Positions 1 through 5,830 of a stretch of 6,179 bases of DNA are shown here, one piece after another; within the stretch, counting starts at the first letter, position 1; each line of letters starts with the position of its first letter. The notes under the pieces are model-generated. The model searched no databases. It saw nothing but the letters and a program-made list of their open reading frames with translations, and had not been told where the DNA came from. The DNA is from JBAVEL01 sp049587715 (GTDB lineage: Bacteria; Bacteroidota; Ignavibacteria; UBA10030; UBA6906), in assembly GCA_049587715.1 (NCBI GenBank), contig JBAVEL010000133.1:1-6179 (forward strand), read 5' to 3'. Both the position numbers and the translations under genes were made by a program.

Positions 1-94
1 GGTCCCTCCTCCCCCGTTGCCGGACCTCCCACCAGCCCTGGAATGCCCAATGAATCCCCTTTTTTTGCGTGGAATGTCGGGCCATCTGATTTTC

Positions 95-110
95 TGTGAC
101 ACAGCTCACC
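95..110. promoter_or_regulatory. CRP/FNR-family-like operator upstream of the pilin operon
   Basis: The site reads TGTGA-N6-TCACC. It matches the TGTGA-N6-TCACA consensus of the CRP/FNR family at 9 of 10 half-site bases, and its GTGA/TCAC core is a perfect inverted repeat. Its centre (102.5) lies about 61 bp upstream of the start site expected from the promoter at 128-156. That is the spacing of a class I CRP-activated promoter in Escherichia coli. The binding protein is not in this window, so the regulator and its ligand are inferred from motif and spacing only. Confidence 0.45.
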
Positions 111-127
111 AACAGACCCTCGGGGGC

Positions 128-156
128 TTGACTTTGAGAGGAGAAAGAGGGATAAT
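128..156 (+). promoter_or_regulatory. Sigma70-type promoter of the pilin/propeller operon
   Basis: The -35 is TTGACT (128-133, 5 of 6 matches) and the -10 is GATAAT (151-156, 5 of 6 matches), separated by the optimal 17 bp. Transcription would start near 163, leaving a leader of about 62 nt before the first gene. This is the best promoter match I found in the window. It sits just downstream of the CRP-like site. Confidence 0.65.
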
Positions 157-186
157 GTGACAAATGCGGAGAGAGGGTACATCGCA

Positions 187-192
187 TATAAT
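187..192 (+). promoter_or_regulatory. Possible second -10 box (TATAAT) close to the first pilin gene
   Basis: A perfect TATAAT lies 33 bp before the ATG at 225. No recognisable -35 is found 16-18 bp upstream, and the nearest candidate (GTGACA, 157-162) is 24 bp away, which is too far. There is no extended TGn motif. It could be a secondary start or simply an A/T-rich leader segment. Confidence 0.2.
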
Positions 193-224
193 AGTCATAA
201 TGGGTAGTTCTTCCCGGGGGGGCC

Positions 225-749
225 ATGGGAAACAATATGCTGCTTACCGTGATGACTCTGGCGCTCTTCATCGGCCTGGTCATCAGCACCACCGAGCTGC
301 TCACCAGCAACACCGTCTCGGCACAGCAGAACGAGTTCATCGTTACCTCCATCTCTCTGGCGCAGTCGGTGATTGACGAGGCCAAGACCAAGGCCTTCGA
401 CAACAAGACCAGGGTCACGGGGGTGACGGTGCCCGACTCCCTCACGGCGCCCGGCTCCCTCGGGCGCGATGGCTCCGGTGAGGCGGTCCCCGCCGTGGAC
501 ACGCTCACAAGCCAGGGCTACCGTTCGGCCCTCGTCTTCAACGACGTGGACGATTACAAGGGATACCAACGCAGGGTGGCCACACGCCGGGCGGGCAACT
601 ACAACATCACCGCCACGGTCGCGTATGGTTCGAGCGCCAGGCCCGACTCCACCGTTTCCGTGCGGACATTCTGCAAGCTCATGCGGGTCACCGTCACCAG
701 CCCCCACACGGCGAGCCCCGTCACCCTCCAGTACCCCTTCATCTATTAG
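225..749 (+). CDS. PilV-like minor pilin/pseudopilin (first gene of operon)
   Basis: The protein has 174 residues, with one N-terminal hydrophobic segment (about 5-22) followed by a soluble domain, the layout of a type IV pilin or pseudopilin. It has no G-[FM]TLxE prepilin-peptidase motif. Residues 105-116 (FNDVDDYKGYQR) are an acidic DVDDY element that I associate with PilV-like proteins, and the C-terminal part (about 151-173) looks like the closing strands of a pilin beta-sheet. C150 is the only cysteine. The PilV label rests mainly on its place before PilW-like and PilX-like genes. The role, a membrane-anchored minor subunit of a pilus or type II-like filament, is inferred. The frame is open only after a TAA at 198, so ATG 225 is the first usable ATG. 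It has no classical ribosome site, only a G7 run (216-222) ending 2 nt before the start. Met5 (237) is an alternative start. Confidence 0.7.
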   Translation: MGNNMLLTVMTLALFIGLVISTTELLTSNTVSAQQNEFIVTSISLAQSVIDEAKTKAFDNKTRVTGVTVPDSLTAPGSLGRDGSGEAVPAVDTLTSQGYRSALVFNDVDDYKGYQRRVATRRAGNYNITATVAYGSSARPDSTVSVRTFCKLMRVTVTSPHTASPVTLQYPFIY

Positions 750-758
750 GAGGCCGCC

Positions 759-1310
759 ATGCAGCATCTTCTCGATCTTGTGGGCGCGATCGTGATCGGG
801 GGCCTCATCATGCTCCTCCTGATCGGGTACAACGCGAACCTGGTGCAGACTTCCAGCACCATGGGCTTCACCCTCCGGGAGCAGGAGAACCTCTCGGCCG
901 CCACCGAAGTCCTGGAGTTTGATTTCCGGAAGATGGGCTACCGGGTGGCCGACAGCATCAAGGTCACCCTGGCCGACACCGCGCGCATCACCTTCCGGAC
1001 CGATCTGGACAACAACGGCGCCCTGGACAGCATCCGCTACTACCTGGGCTCCGTCCCCTCCAGGGCCTCGGGCAACAGGCAGGTGCGGACGCTCTACCGG
1101 GTGGTGAACAACCGCACACCGTACCCCGTGCACACGGGCATCCGCCAGTTCCGCCTCTGGTACCTGGACCGGCTGGGGAACTTCACCACCGTCCGGCAGA
1201 ACATCCGGGCCGTGCGGGTGCTGGTCAACTCGGAGGGCAACGCCTCCGCCGACGGCCGCTACACAGGCATCTCGTGGGATCGTGTCATCCGTCCAAAGAA
1301 CCTGAGGTGA
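759..1310 (+). CDS. PilW/GspJ-like minor pilin
   Basis: The protein has 183 residues. A hydrophobic segment (about 5-23) is followed by a polar linker, then LEFDFRKMGYR (52-62). That element corresponds to the DLRxAGY stretch seen in PilW-type minor pilins. Residues 82-90 (DLDNNGALD) match a DxDxNGxxD calcium-loop pattern and lead into IRYYL. The C-terminal half contains a long strand ending in VRVLVNS (152-158), like the last pilin strand. There is no prepilin-peptidase motif in front of the hydrophobic segment; GFTLRE occurs instead at 36-41, after it. The start is supported by AGGAGG (749-754), 4 nt before the ATG. The gene begins 9 nt after the previous stop and ends 3 nt before the next start, so the three pilin-like genes are almost certainly co-transcribed. 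The assembly role in a pilus or type II-like system is inferred from the family. Confidence 0.75.
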   Translation: MQHLLDLVGAIVIGGLIMLLLIGYNANLVQTSSTMGFTLREQENLSAATEVLEFDFRKMGYRVADSIKVTLADTARITFRTDLDNNGALDSIRYYLGSVPSRASGNRQVRTLYRVVNNRTPYPVHTGIRQFRLWYLDRLGNFTTVRQNIRAVRVLVNSEGNASADGRYTGISWDRVIRPKNLR

Positions 1311-1313
1311 CCC

Positions 1314-2423
1314 ATGGAAAGCAGATCGCTCGTGATTGTGCTCTTCGGGCTGATTCTCATATCGGGGAACGTCTTTCTGACCCTCCAGGACACCAACGAG
1401 GAGCTGAACGCGACCACCGCCGAGTACTTCGAGCGTCAGAACGCCCAGAACCTGGCCCAGGCCGGGGCGCACATGGGTCTCATGCGGCTGGCCGACGACC
1501 CCTCCTGGCGGACGGGGTACACGAACCTCTCCCTGCTGGGGGGAAGGGTGACTGTGACCCTGACCGACACCGTGTTTTCCGGCTCCGACGTGGTGCGGGT
1601 CCGCGCCATCAGCACCATGAATGCGGCGCGTCTGAACCTGACCCGCCGAGATACGTGTATTGCCTATGTCCCGCTCGGCTACATCCCGGGAACGGTGCGG
1701 GCCGCCATCACCACCAATAACCCGGTGAAAACCCTCGGGAATCTCACCGTGGACGGGCGGGAGCACCGCATGACCGGGGCCCTGGTGGCGGGTCGAGGCA
1801 CCAACGGGATATGGACAACCCGCACCCTTTCCCAGAGCGGTAGTTCCACGATCGGGGGCACGGCCGGGGGCACCGACTACGCCCCGGCCAAGCCGGGGAA
1901 TGCCAACATCATCAAGACGGGTCAGACCTGGCCCGGCGGATATCCCGGCTCCCCCGACAGCATCATCGGCGGCCCTGCCATGGGGTTCCCCGAGGGGCGT
2001 CTCAAAGCCATGGCCCAGAGCGGCATCGGGGGGAGCCAGTATGTCTCCAACCCATCCGCCCTCACATTCCCCCTGCGGGGGGTGACCTACGTGGAGCTTC
2101 CTTCCGGCGGGACATGGCAGTCCATGAGCATTGACGGGAGCGGCATTCTCATTGTACACAACCAGTGGCGCAACGCCATCATGAAGAACCTGAACAGCGG
2201 CACGTTCAAGGGACTCATGATCGTGGATGATCCCGTGCACATCCACACCACGGTCATCGGGGCCCTGATCGCCCTCACGCCCGCGCCTTCGGAGGGAAAC
2301 TGCATCGGCAACGGAAGCGGCACGGTCATGTACTCCAGCGAAGCGATCAGAAACGCCACCGCCACGCTTTCCGGAAGAAGCGGGAACGGGAGCGACGCCA
2401 ACGTGCTGGCATGGTGGGAATAG
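1314..2423 (+). CDS. PilX/GspK-like pilus assembly protein with large C-terminal domain
   Basis: The protein has 369 residues. A hydrophobic segment (about 6-23) is followed by an amphipathic helix (about 27-60) containing QNLAQAGAHMGLMRLA (45-60), the A/AG-rich pattern typical of the PilX N-terminal region. Residues about 75-110 form a strand-rich pilin-like part. From about 125 to 369 there is a Gly/Thr/Asn-rich domain with short strand-turn repeats (for example 272-282 and 298-320), which could be a beta-helix or beta-solenoid. It ends in a YSSEAI element (340-345) and VLAWWE at the C terminus. Two cysteines (115, 330) could form a disulfide. It is larger than classical PilX, so the C-terminal domain may be exposed at a filament tip; that is inference. 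GAGGTGA (1304-1310), overlapping the previous stop, is a good ribosome site 3 nt before the ATG, and the tight spacing indicates translational coupling. No prepilin-peptidase motif is visible. Confidence 0.7.
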   Translation: MESRSLVIVLFGLILISGNVFLTLQDTNEELNATTAEYFERQNAQNLAQAGAHMGLMRLADDPSWRTGYTNLSLLGGRVTVTLTDTVFSGSDVVRVRAISTMNAARLNLTRRDTCIAYVPLGYIPGTVRAAITTNNPVKTLGNLTVDGREHRMTGALVAGRGTNGIWTTRTLSQSGSSTIGGTAGGTDYAPAKPGNANIIKTGQTWPGGYPGSPDSIIGGPAMGFPEGRLKAMAQSGIGGSQYVSNPSALTFPLRGVTYVELPSGGTWQSMSIDGSGILIVHNQWRNAIMKNLNSGTFKGLMIVDDPVHIHTTVIGALIALTPAPSEGNCIGNGSGTVMYSSEAIRNATATLSGRSGNGSDANVLAWWE

Positions 2424-2469
2424 GGGGATCGGCATTCGGAACTCGAACACATCAATCAGGGGAGGATGT

Positions 2470-3405
2470 ATGAGCAAAATGTTCAAGCTGTGTTGTGCGC
2501 TCGGGCTGGCCGTCCTGCTCGGCGCCCCGCCTGCACAGGCCCAGTGGACCCACACCGGCGGACCGTTTGCCGGTTTCATCTTCTCCATGGCGGAGGATCC
2601 CTCAGGGGCCGTGTTCGCCGCCACGGGGGCGGGGGGAGTCTTCAAGCGCCCCACCCTCGGAAGCGCCTGGCTGGCCGTGGGCGAGGAGCTCTCGACCGCG
2701 GGAGTCTACTGCGTGGTCTCGCATCCTGCCGGCTACATCTTCGCCGGGACCGATCAGGGGGTGTACCGCTCCGCAGACGGGGGCCTCACCTGGACCAACA
2801 CGAGCGCAGGGATCACCAACTCCTTCGTGAACGCCCTCACCATCTGCTCCAGCGGCTATCTGTTCGCGGGCACGGGCGGCGGGGGGGTGTTCCGCTCGAT
2901 TGACTACGGGGCCACATGGGTCTCCATCTCCGCGGGGCTCACCAACAACGTGATCCTGAGTCTGGCCACCGTGAACGGTGAGACCATCATCGCGGGAACG
3001 GACGGGGCAGGGGTCTATTACTCCAACTACGACGGGGCCTACTGGCTGAAGGCGGGACCCGGCATCGAGGACGTGGTGGTCACCTCCCTCGGCGTGGACG
3101 CCTCGGGGGCCATCTATGTCGGATCCAGAGGGGAGGGGATTTTCAGGGGCGCCAACATCGGGGCTCCGTTCCATGCCGTCAACAACGGCTTCACCGGCAC
3201 GGCAGTGTACTCCATTGACGTCTGCCCGGCGGGCAGAATCCTCATCGGCACGGACCGGGGGGCGTTCGAATCGTACTCGAGCGGGGCCTCCTGGAGCCGG
3301 ATGCATCCCCACGCCGAGCAGCTCGTGGTGGTGTCCATCCTGGCCCAGGCGGGGGGGAACATCGTGGCGGGAACGAACGGCTTCGGGGTGTACGAAACGC
3401 ACTGA
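2470..3405 (+). CDS. Secreted seven-bladed Asp-box (BNR-type) beta-propeller protein
   Basis: The protein has 311 residues. A signal peptide has basic residues at 3 and 6, a hydrophobic core at 7-18 and an AQA cleavage site after residue 24. The mature part is almost entirely repeats of about 42 residues. Asp-box (SxDxGxxW) positions start at 60, 101, 143, 185, 227 and 268. The copies at 101-108 and 143-150 are canonical, and the others are degenerate. The box aromatics fall at W26, W67, W108, W150, W192, F234 and W275, a regular 41-42 spacing. W26 has no box before it, but the C terminus ends in GVYETH, the lead-in to a box. The two ends would therefore complete a seventh blade. No catalytic sialidase set was recognised, and there is no C-terminal anchoring or type IX sorting domain. 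The function is unknown; binding or scaffolding is most likely. The gene lies 46 nt after the PilX-like gene with GGAGG (2461-2465) before the ATG, and a terminator follows it. Confidence 0.8.
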   Translation: MSKMFKLCCALGLAVLLGAPPAQAQWTHTGGPFAGFIFSMAEDPSGAVFAATGAGGVFKRPTLGSAWLAVGEELSTAGVYCVVSHPAGYIFAGTDQGVYRSADGGLTWTNTSAGITNSFVNALTICSSGYLFAGTGGGGVFRSIDYGATWVSISAGLTNNVILSLATVNGETIIAGTDGAGVYYSNYDGAYWLKAGPGIEDVVVTSLGVDASGAIYVGSRGEGIFRGANIGAPFHAVNNGFTGTAVYSIDVCPAGRILIGTDRGAFESYSSGASWSRMHPHAEQLVVVSILAQAGGNIVAGTNGFGVYETH

Positions 3406-3433
3406 GCCGGGCACCGCCCGTCCGTAGAGGGGA

Positions 3434-3480
3434 AGAAGCACGAAGCCCCGGCCTTCCACCGGCCGGGGCTTCGTGTTTCT
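3434..3480. terminator. Bidirectional intrinsic terminator between convergent genes
   Basis: A perfect 15-bp G+C-rich inverted repeat (3439-3453 with 3461-3475) encloses a 7-nt loop. Pairing continues through the A-rich left flank and T-rich right flank to about 20 bp with one G-U pair. On the + strand the stem is followed by TTTCT, and on the - strand by CTTCTTCC. It lies 28 nt after the propeller stop codon and 16 nt beyond the aminotransferase stop, so it can end transcription from both sides. The U tracts are short, and the hairpin stability carries the call. Confidence 0.85.
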
Positions 3481-3496
3481 CCGCCGCACGGAAAGC

Positions 3497-4663
3497 TCAG
3501 AGCTTCGCCACGCCCTCCCGCACCCTCCGGACCGCCTCCTTCAGGTTCTCCACCGAATTGGCATAGGAGAAGCGGAGGTATCCCTCTCCGAACGCCCCGA
3601 ACGCCGTGCCCGAAAGGCACGCCACCCCGCACTCGTTGAGCAGATGTTCGGCCAGAAAGCGAGCGTCCTTCCCCGTCCCCTGCACGTTGGGGAACACGTA
3701 GAAGGCCCCCAGCGGCTTGTGGCACCTGAAGCCCGGTATGCCGTTCAGCCCCTCCACGATCACGTCCCGCCGTTTCCTGAATTCCGCCACCATCCGGTGC
3801 ACCTCCTCCTGGGGCCCCTGGAGGGCCTCCACCCCGGCGATCTGCGTGAAGCTGGCCGTGCAGGAATTGCTGTTGATCTGGAGCTGGGTCACAAGCTGAG
3901 CCAGCTTCGGGGGCATCAGCCCGAACCCGAGCCGCCAGCCGGTCATGGCAAAGGTCTTGGAGAACCCGTCCAGCACAACCGTCCGCTCGGGCATCCCCGG
4001 AAACGTCGTGATGCTGGTGTGCTCGAAGCCGTCATAGATGATCCGGCTGTAGATTTCGTCCGAGAGCACCAAAAGGTCGTGCCGCACCGCCAGCTCGGCG
4101 ATCTGGCGGAGGTCGTCCTTCGTCAGAATCCCGCCCGTGGGGTTCTGGGGGGAGTTGATGACGAGGAGGCGCGTCCGGCTCGTGATCAGCTTCCTCAGGT
4201 CCTCGATGTCGAACCGGAATCCCTTCTCTTCGCGGAGGGCCAGCGGCACCGCCTTCGCCCCCACGAAGTTGATCACCGATTCATAAATGGGAAATCCCGG
4301 GTTGGGGTAGATCACCTCGTCGCCCTCGTCCACGCAGGCCATCACCGTGAAGAACATGATGGGCTTGCCGCCCGGCGTGACCACCACGTTCTCGGGGGCG
4401 AAGCGCACGCCCAGCCGCCCGCTCATATGCTCCGCGATGGCCGCCCGGAGCGGCGGAAGCCCGGCCGCGGGACCGTAGTGTGTGTAGCCGCCCTCCAGCG
4501 CCTTGGCGGCCGCGGTGCGGATGTTGGCGGGCGTGTCGAAATCCGGCTCGCCGATTTCCAGGTGAATGATGGATTTCCCCTGCGCCTCGAGCGCCTTCGC
4601 CTTTACCAGGACCTCGAAGGCGGTCTCGGTGCCGAGACGCTGCATCCGTTGAGCGATGTGCAT
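3497..4663 (-). CDS. Class I/II PLP-dependent aminotransferase (AspC/AspB-like)
   Basis: This cytosolic enzyme of fold type I transfers an amino group between an amino acid and a 2-oxo acid through pyridoxal phosphate. It has 388 residues, the usual length. Visible motifs are GEPDF (38-42), YTHYGPAAG (60-68), the cofactor loop PGGK (97-100), N170 and NPTG (174-177), SDEIY (201-205) with the cofactor-contacting Asp202 and Tyr205, SKTFAMTGWRLGF (235-247) with Lys236 as the Schiff-base lysine, and LRFSYA (363-368) with Arg364 for the substrate carboxylate. The active site is intact. Aspartate is a plausible substrate, but aromatic, alanine, prephenate or other specificities cannot be excluded. 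The open frame runs upstream to 5032, but that part is low-complexity, non-conserved G+C sequence. ATG 4663 fits the family N terminus and has a GGGGA ribosome site 7 nt upstream. It is probably transcribed alone from 4749-4777. Confidence 0.93.
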   Translation of the reverse strand: MHIAQRMQRLGTETAFEVLVKAKALEAQGKSIIHLEIGEPDFDTPANIRTAAAKALEGGYTHYGPAAGLPPLRAAIAEHMSGRLGVRFAPENVVVTPGGKPIMFFTVMACVDEGDEVIYPNPGFPIYESVINFVGAKAVPLALREEKGFRFDIEDLRKLITSRTRLLVINSPQNPTGGILTKDDLRQIAELAVRHDLLVLSDEIYSRIIYDGFEHTSITTFPGMPERTVVLDGFSKTFAMTGWRLGFGLMPPKLAQLVTQLQINSNSCTASFTQIAGVEALQGPQEEVHRMVAEFRKRRDVIVEGLNGIPGFRCHKPLGAFYVFPNVQGTGKDARFLAEHLLNECGVACLSGTAFGAFGEGYLRFSYANSVENLKEAVRRVREGVAKL

Positions 4664-4748
4664 GGTGGATTCCCCGGTTCTGAACGTCGTTGGGAGTGAC
4701 TCGGGAAGGAACGGGAAGGGCTCGAAGGCTGCCTCCGTCGCCCGGAGA

Positions 4749-4777
4749 AAGGTACCAAATGAGCCGTTGAACGGCAA
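4749..4777 (-). promoter_or_regulatory. Candidate promoter of the aminotransferase gene
   Basis: Read on the - strand, TTGCCG (4777-4772) is followed after 17 bp by TACCTT (4754-4749). The match to sigma70 is 4 of 6 and 3 of 6. The -10 side reads TACCTTTC, close to the Bacteroidetes-type TAnnTTTG element, with TTG 20 bp upstream. Transcription would start near 4742, giving a leader of about 79 nt. The -35 overlaps the palindrome at 4763-4775. Confidence 0.35.
4763..4775. promoter_or_regulatory. 13-bp palindrome overlapping the aminotransferase -35
   Basis: GCCGTT-G-AACGGC is a perfect inverted repeat with 6-bp arms around a single central base. It covers most of the candidate -35 box and the adjoining spacer, where a dimeric repressor would block RNA polymerase. 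No known regulator consensus was recognised. In G+C-rich DNA such a palindrome can arise by chance. Confidence 0.3.
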
Positions 4778-5035
4778 CCCCTGCCCGCCGGGGTTCCCCG
4801 CCTCGCCGGTCTGCTGCGGCCGGTTCTCCCGATGTTGCAGAGGCCCTTGCGGCGTGCGCCCGCCTGTGCCGCTGAGGACCCCTCCCCCCCGGAGCCCCGC
4901 AGGTCCTGCCGTCCCATGCTGCCGCCTTCCCCGCAGACATCTCTTTCCCCGATCGTTTCCCCCCTCAGCCCCCCGTTTCCGGCGCAGCGATCTCCGATCG
5001 CGGACTCCACGCGGGGCCGCACCTCCCGGCATTCC

Positions 5036-5746
5036 TCACCAGCGCAGGGCCGCCCCGATCTGCAGGGTCATCAGGTTTGTCTTCGACGAGAGCACGTCGT
5101 ACGCCACCTGCCCGTTCTCCCTCCGGATGGATCCCTCCTTCAGGTACTCCGCCTCCCCCCCCATCAGGTAGCGCACCCGCACATCCACCAGCACCTCCTG
5201 CAGGCCCTCTGTGGGATCATCCGACTCGTACACCCGGAACATCATCCCTCCTCCGCCTCCGTACTGGAAGGCAAAGTCGTCGAAGTTGGTGGAGGAGGCC
5301 ACTTCCTCCCCCGCCCCGCCCCTGTTCTTGATGGTCGTCTCGGTGAACAGGTAGTTGAACCCCACCGCGCCCTCCAGATAGGGGCGGAAGAAGCCCGTGT
5401 TCGGCTGGAGCCGGAGCTGCAGGTCCCCCAGCACGATGTTGTTGTCGGTGTTCACATCCACCAGGACGTCGGGGATGGTGGTGCTGAACCGCTCGGTGCG
5501 GGTCTCGCTTCCGTAGTTGGCGTAGGCAAACTCGAGCCCCACGAAGAAGGGGTTCTCGGCGGGGGCATACCCGATCTGCCCCGATATCCCGTACCCGTTC
5601 CTGGTGATGTTGGTCTTGAACTCCCCGGCGGGGAATCCCGCCAGGAAATGAAACCCGGCGTGAATGCCCTTCCCGCCGGACTGCGCCCTCACGGGGAGAA
5701 AGAGAAGGAGCGCACACGAAACAAGGACGCAGGGTCGGTAGCTCAC
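5036..5746 (-). CDS. Outer-membrane beta-barrel protein (OmpA/OmpW-like fold, function unknown)
   Basis: From the GTG at 5746 the protein has 236 residues. A signal peptide (1-21) has a hydrophobic core CVLVSCALLLFLPV (6-19) and cleavage after VRA. The mature protein shows alternating polar/hydrophobic strands separated by Gly/Asn/Asp turns, for example 27-40, 52-60, 67-78, 103-114, 121-135, 157-170, 183-196 and 223-236. That is consistent with a barrel of about 8-10 strands. It ends in the aromatic residue W236, as expected for insertion by the BAM machinery. It probably acts as a structural or adhesive porin-like protein; no specific function can be read. Upstream frame (to ATG 5941) is open but reads through both promoters and the C9G10 tract, so it is not coding. 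The GTG has AGGAGA 6 nt upstream and gives a perfect signal peptide. The gene is divergent from the RRM gene, and the next gene on its strand is 372 nt away. Confidence 0.82.
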   Translation of the reverse strand: MSYRPCVLVSCALLLFLPVRAQSGGKGIHAGFHFLAGFPAGEFKTNITRNGYGISGQIGYAPAENPFFVGLEFAYANYGSETRTERFSTTIPDVLVDVNTDNNIVLGDLQLRLQPNTGFFRPYLEGAVGFNYLFTETTIKNRGGAGEEVASSTNFDDFAFQYGGGGGMMFRVYESDDPTEGLQEVLVDVRVRYLMGGEAEYLKEGSIRRENGQVAYDVLSSKTNLMTLQIGAALRW

Positions 5747-5752
5747 GGAAGG

Positions 5753-5758
5753 TCTCCT
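5753..5758 (-). promoter_or_regulatory. Ribosome binding site that fixes the GTG start of the barrel gene
   Basis: On the - strand AGGAGA lies 6 nt before GTG 5746. It decides the start, because the in-frame ATG further upstream (5941) has no ribosome site and would place non-coding promoter sequence before the signal peptide. Confidence 0.7.
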
Positions 5759-5796
5759 GATGTGGAATCCCCTCTGGATACGGCAATCGTGCCCCC

Positions 5797-5825
5797 AAGA
5801 TACAAAGCCCGCAGGAATTCTCCAA
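5797..5825 (-). promoter_or_regulatory. Candidate promoter of the outer-membrane barrel gene
   Basis: On the - strand TTGGAG (5825-5820) and TATCTT (5802-5797) are separated by 17 bp. The sequence continues as TATCTTGG, which resembles the Bacteroidetes TAnnTTTG element, with TTG 20 bp upstream. Transcription would start near 5790, leaving a leader of about 44 nt. The -35 match is only 3 of 6, so this is tentative. Confidence 0.4.
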
Positions 5826-5830
5826 GAAAC

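Larger units (their letters stand above)
4664..5035. other. 372-bp intergenic region without a recognisable gene
   Basis: Open frames cross this stretch on both strands, but their translations are low-complexity (Arg/Gly/Pro/Ser-rich) and show no known motif. Their starts lack ribosome sites. The part near the aminotransferase holds its promoter and leader. The leader of about 79 nt is pyrimidine-rich on the - strand. The part beyond the barrel-gene stop has only a short hairpin (6-bp stem, 4987-5001) with no T run, so no convincing intrinsic terminator for that gene was seen. Short G+C palindromes (for example CGGGG-TT-CCCCG at 4788-4799) are unremarkable in this base composition. Confidence 0.6.

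Noticed and set aside
1..66. T7 run (60-66) after a possible GGTCC/GGACC hairpin as a terminator from an upstream gene
   Set aside because: The 5-bp stem has a 16-nt loop and lies more than 30 nt from the T run. No coding end is recognisable in 1-60.
164..376. 70-codon + strand frame starting before the first pilin gene, possibly joined to it by a frameshift at G7
   Set aside because: Joining the frames does not create a canonical prepilin leader, and the remainder overlaps the pilin gene in another frame with no motif.
195..2654. 819-codon open frame on the - strand antisense to the pilin genes
   Set aside because: Long antisense frames are expected opposite G+C-rich genes with biased third positions. 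Its translation is low-complexity Gly/His/Arg/Val-rich, it has no ribosome site or known motif, and the + strand genes carry ribosome sites and family features.
2470..3405. Propeller gene as an active sialidase
   Set aside because: Asp-boxes are structural. I could not see an arginine triad or the other catalytic residues, and the protein is fully accounted for by repeats.
3473..4699. 408-codon open frame on the + strand antisense to the aminotransferase
   Set aside because: The opposite strand encodes a complete aminotransferase with all catalytic motifs. This frame begins inside the terminator hairpin and shows no recognisable domain.
4987..5001. GCGATC-TCC-GATCGC hairpin as terminator of the barrel gene
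   Set aside because: The stem is only 6 bp and no T run follows on the - strand, so it does not qualify as an intrinsic terminator.
4664..5032. N-terminal extension of the aminotransferase to an ATG at 5032
   Set aside because: The extra 123 residues are Arg/Gly/Pro-rich and unlike any aminotransferase N terminus. The family start and a ribosome site coincide at 4663.
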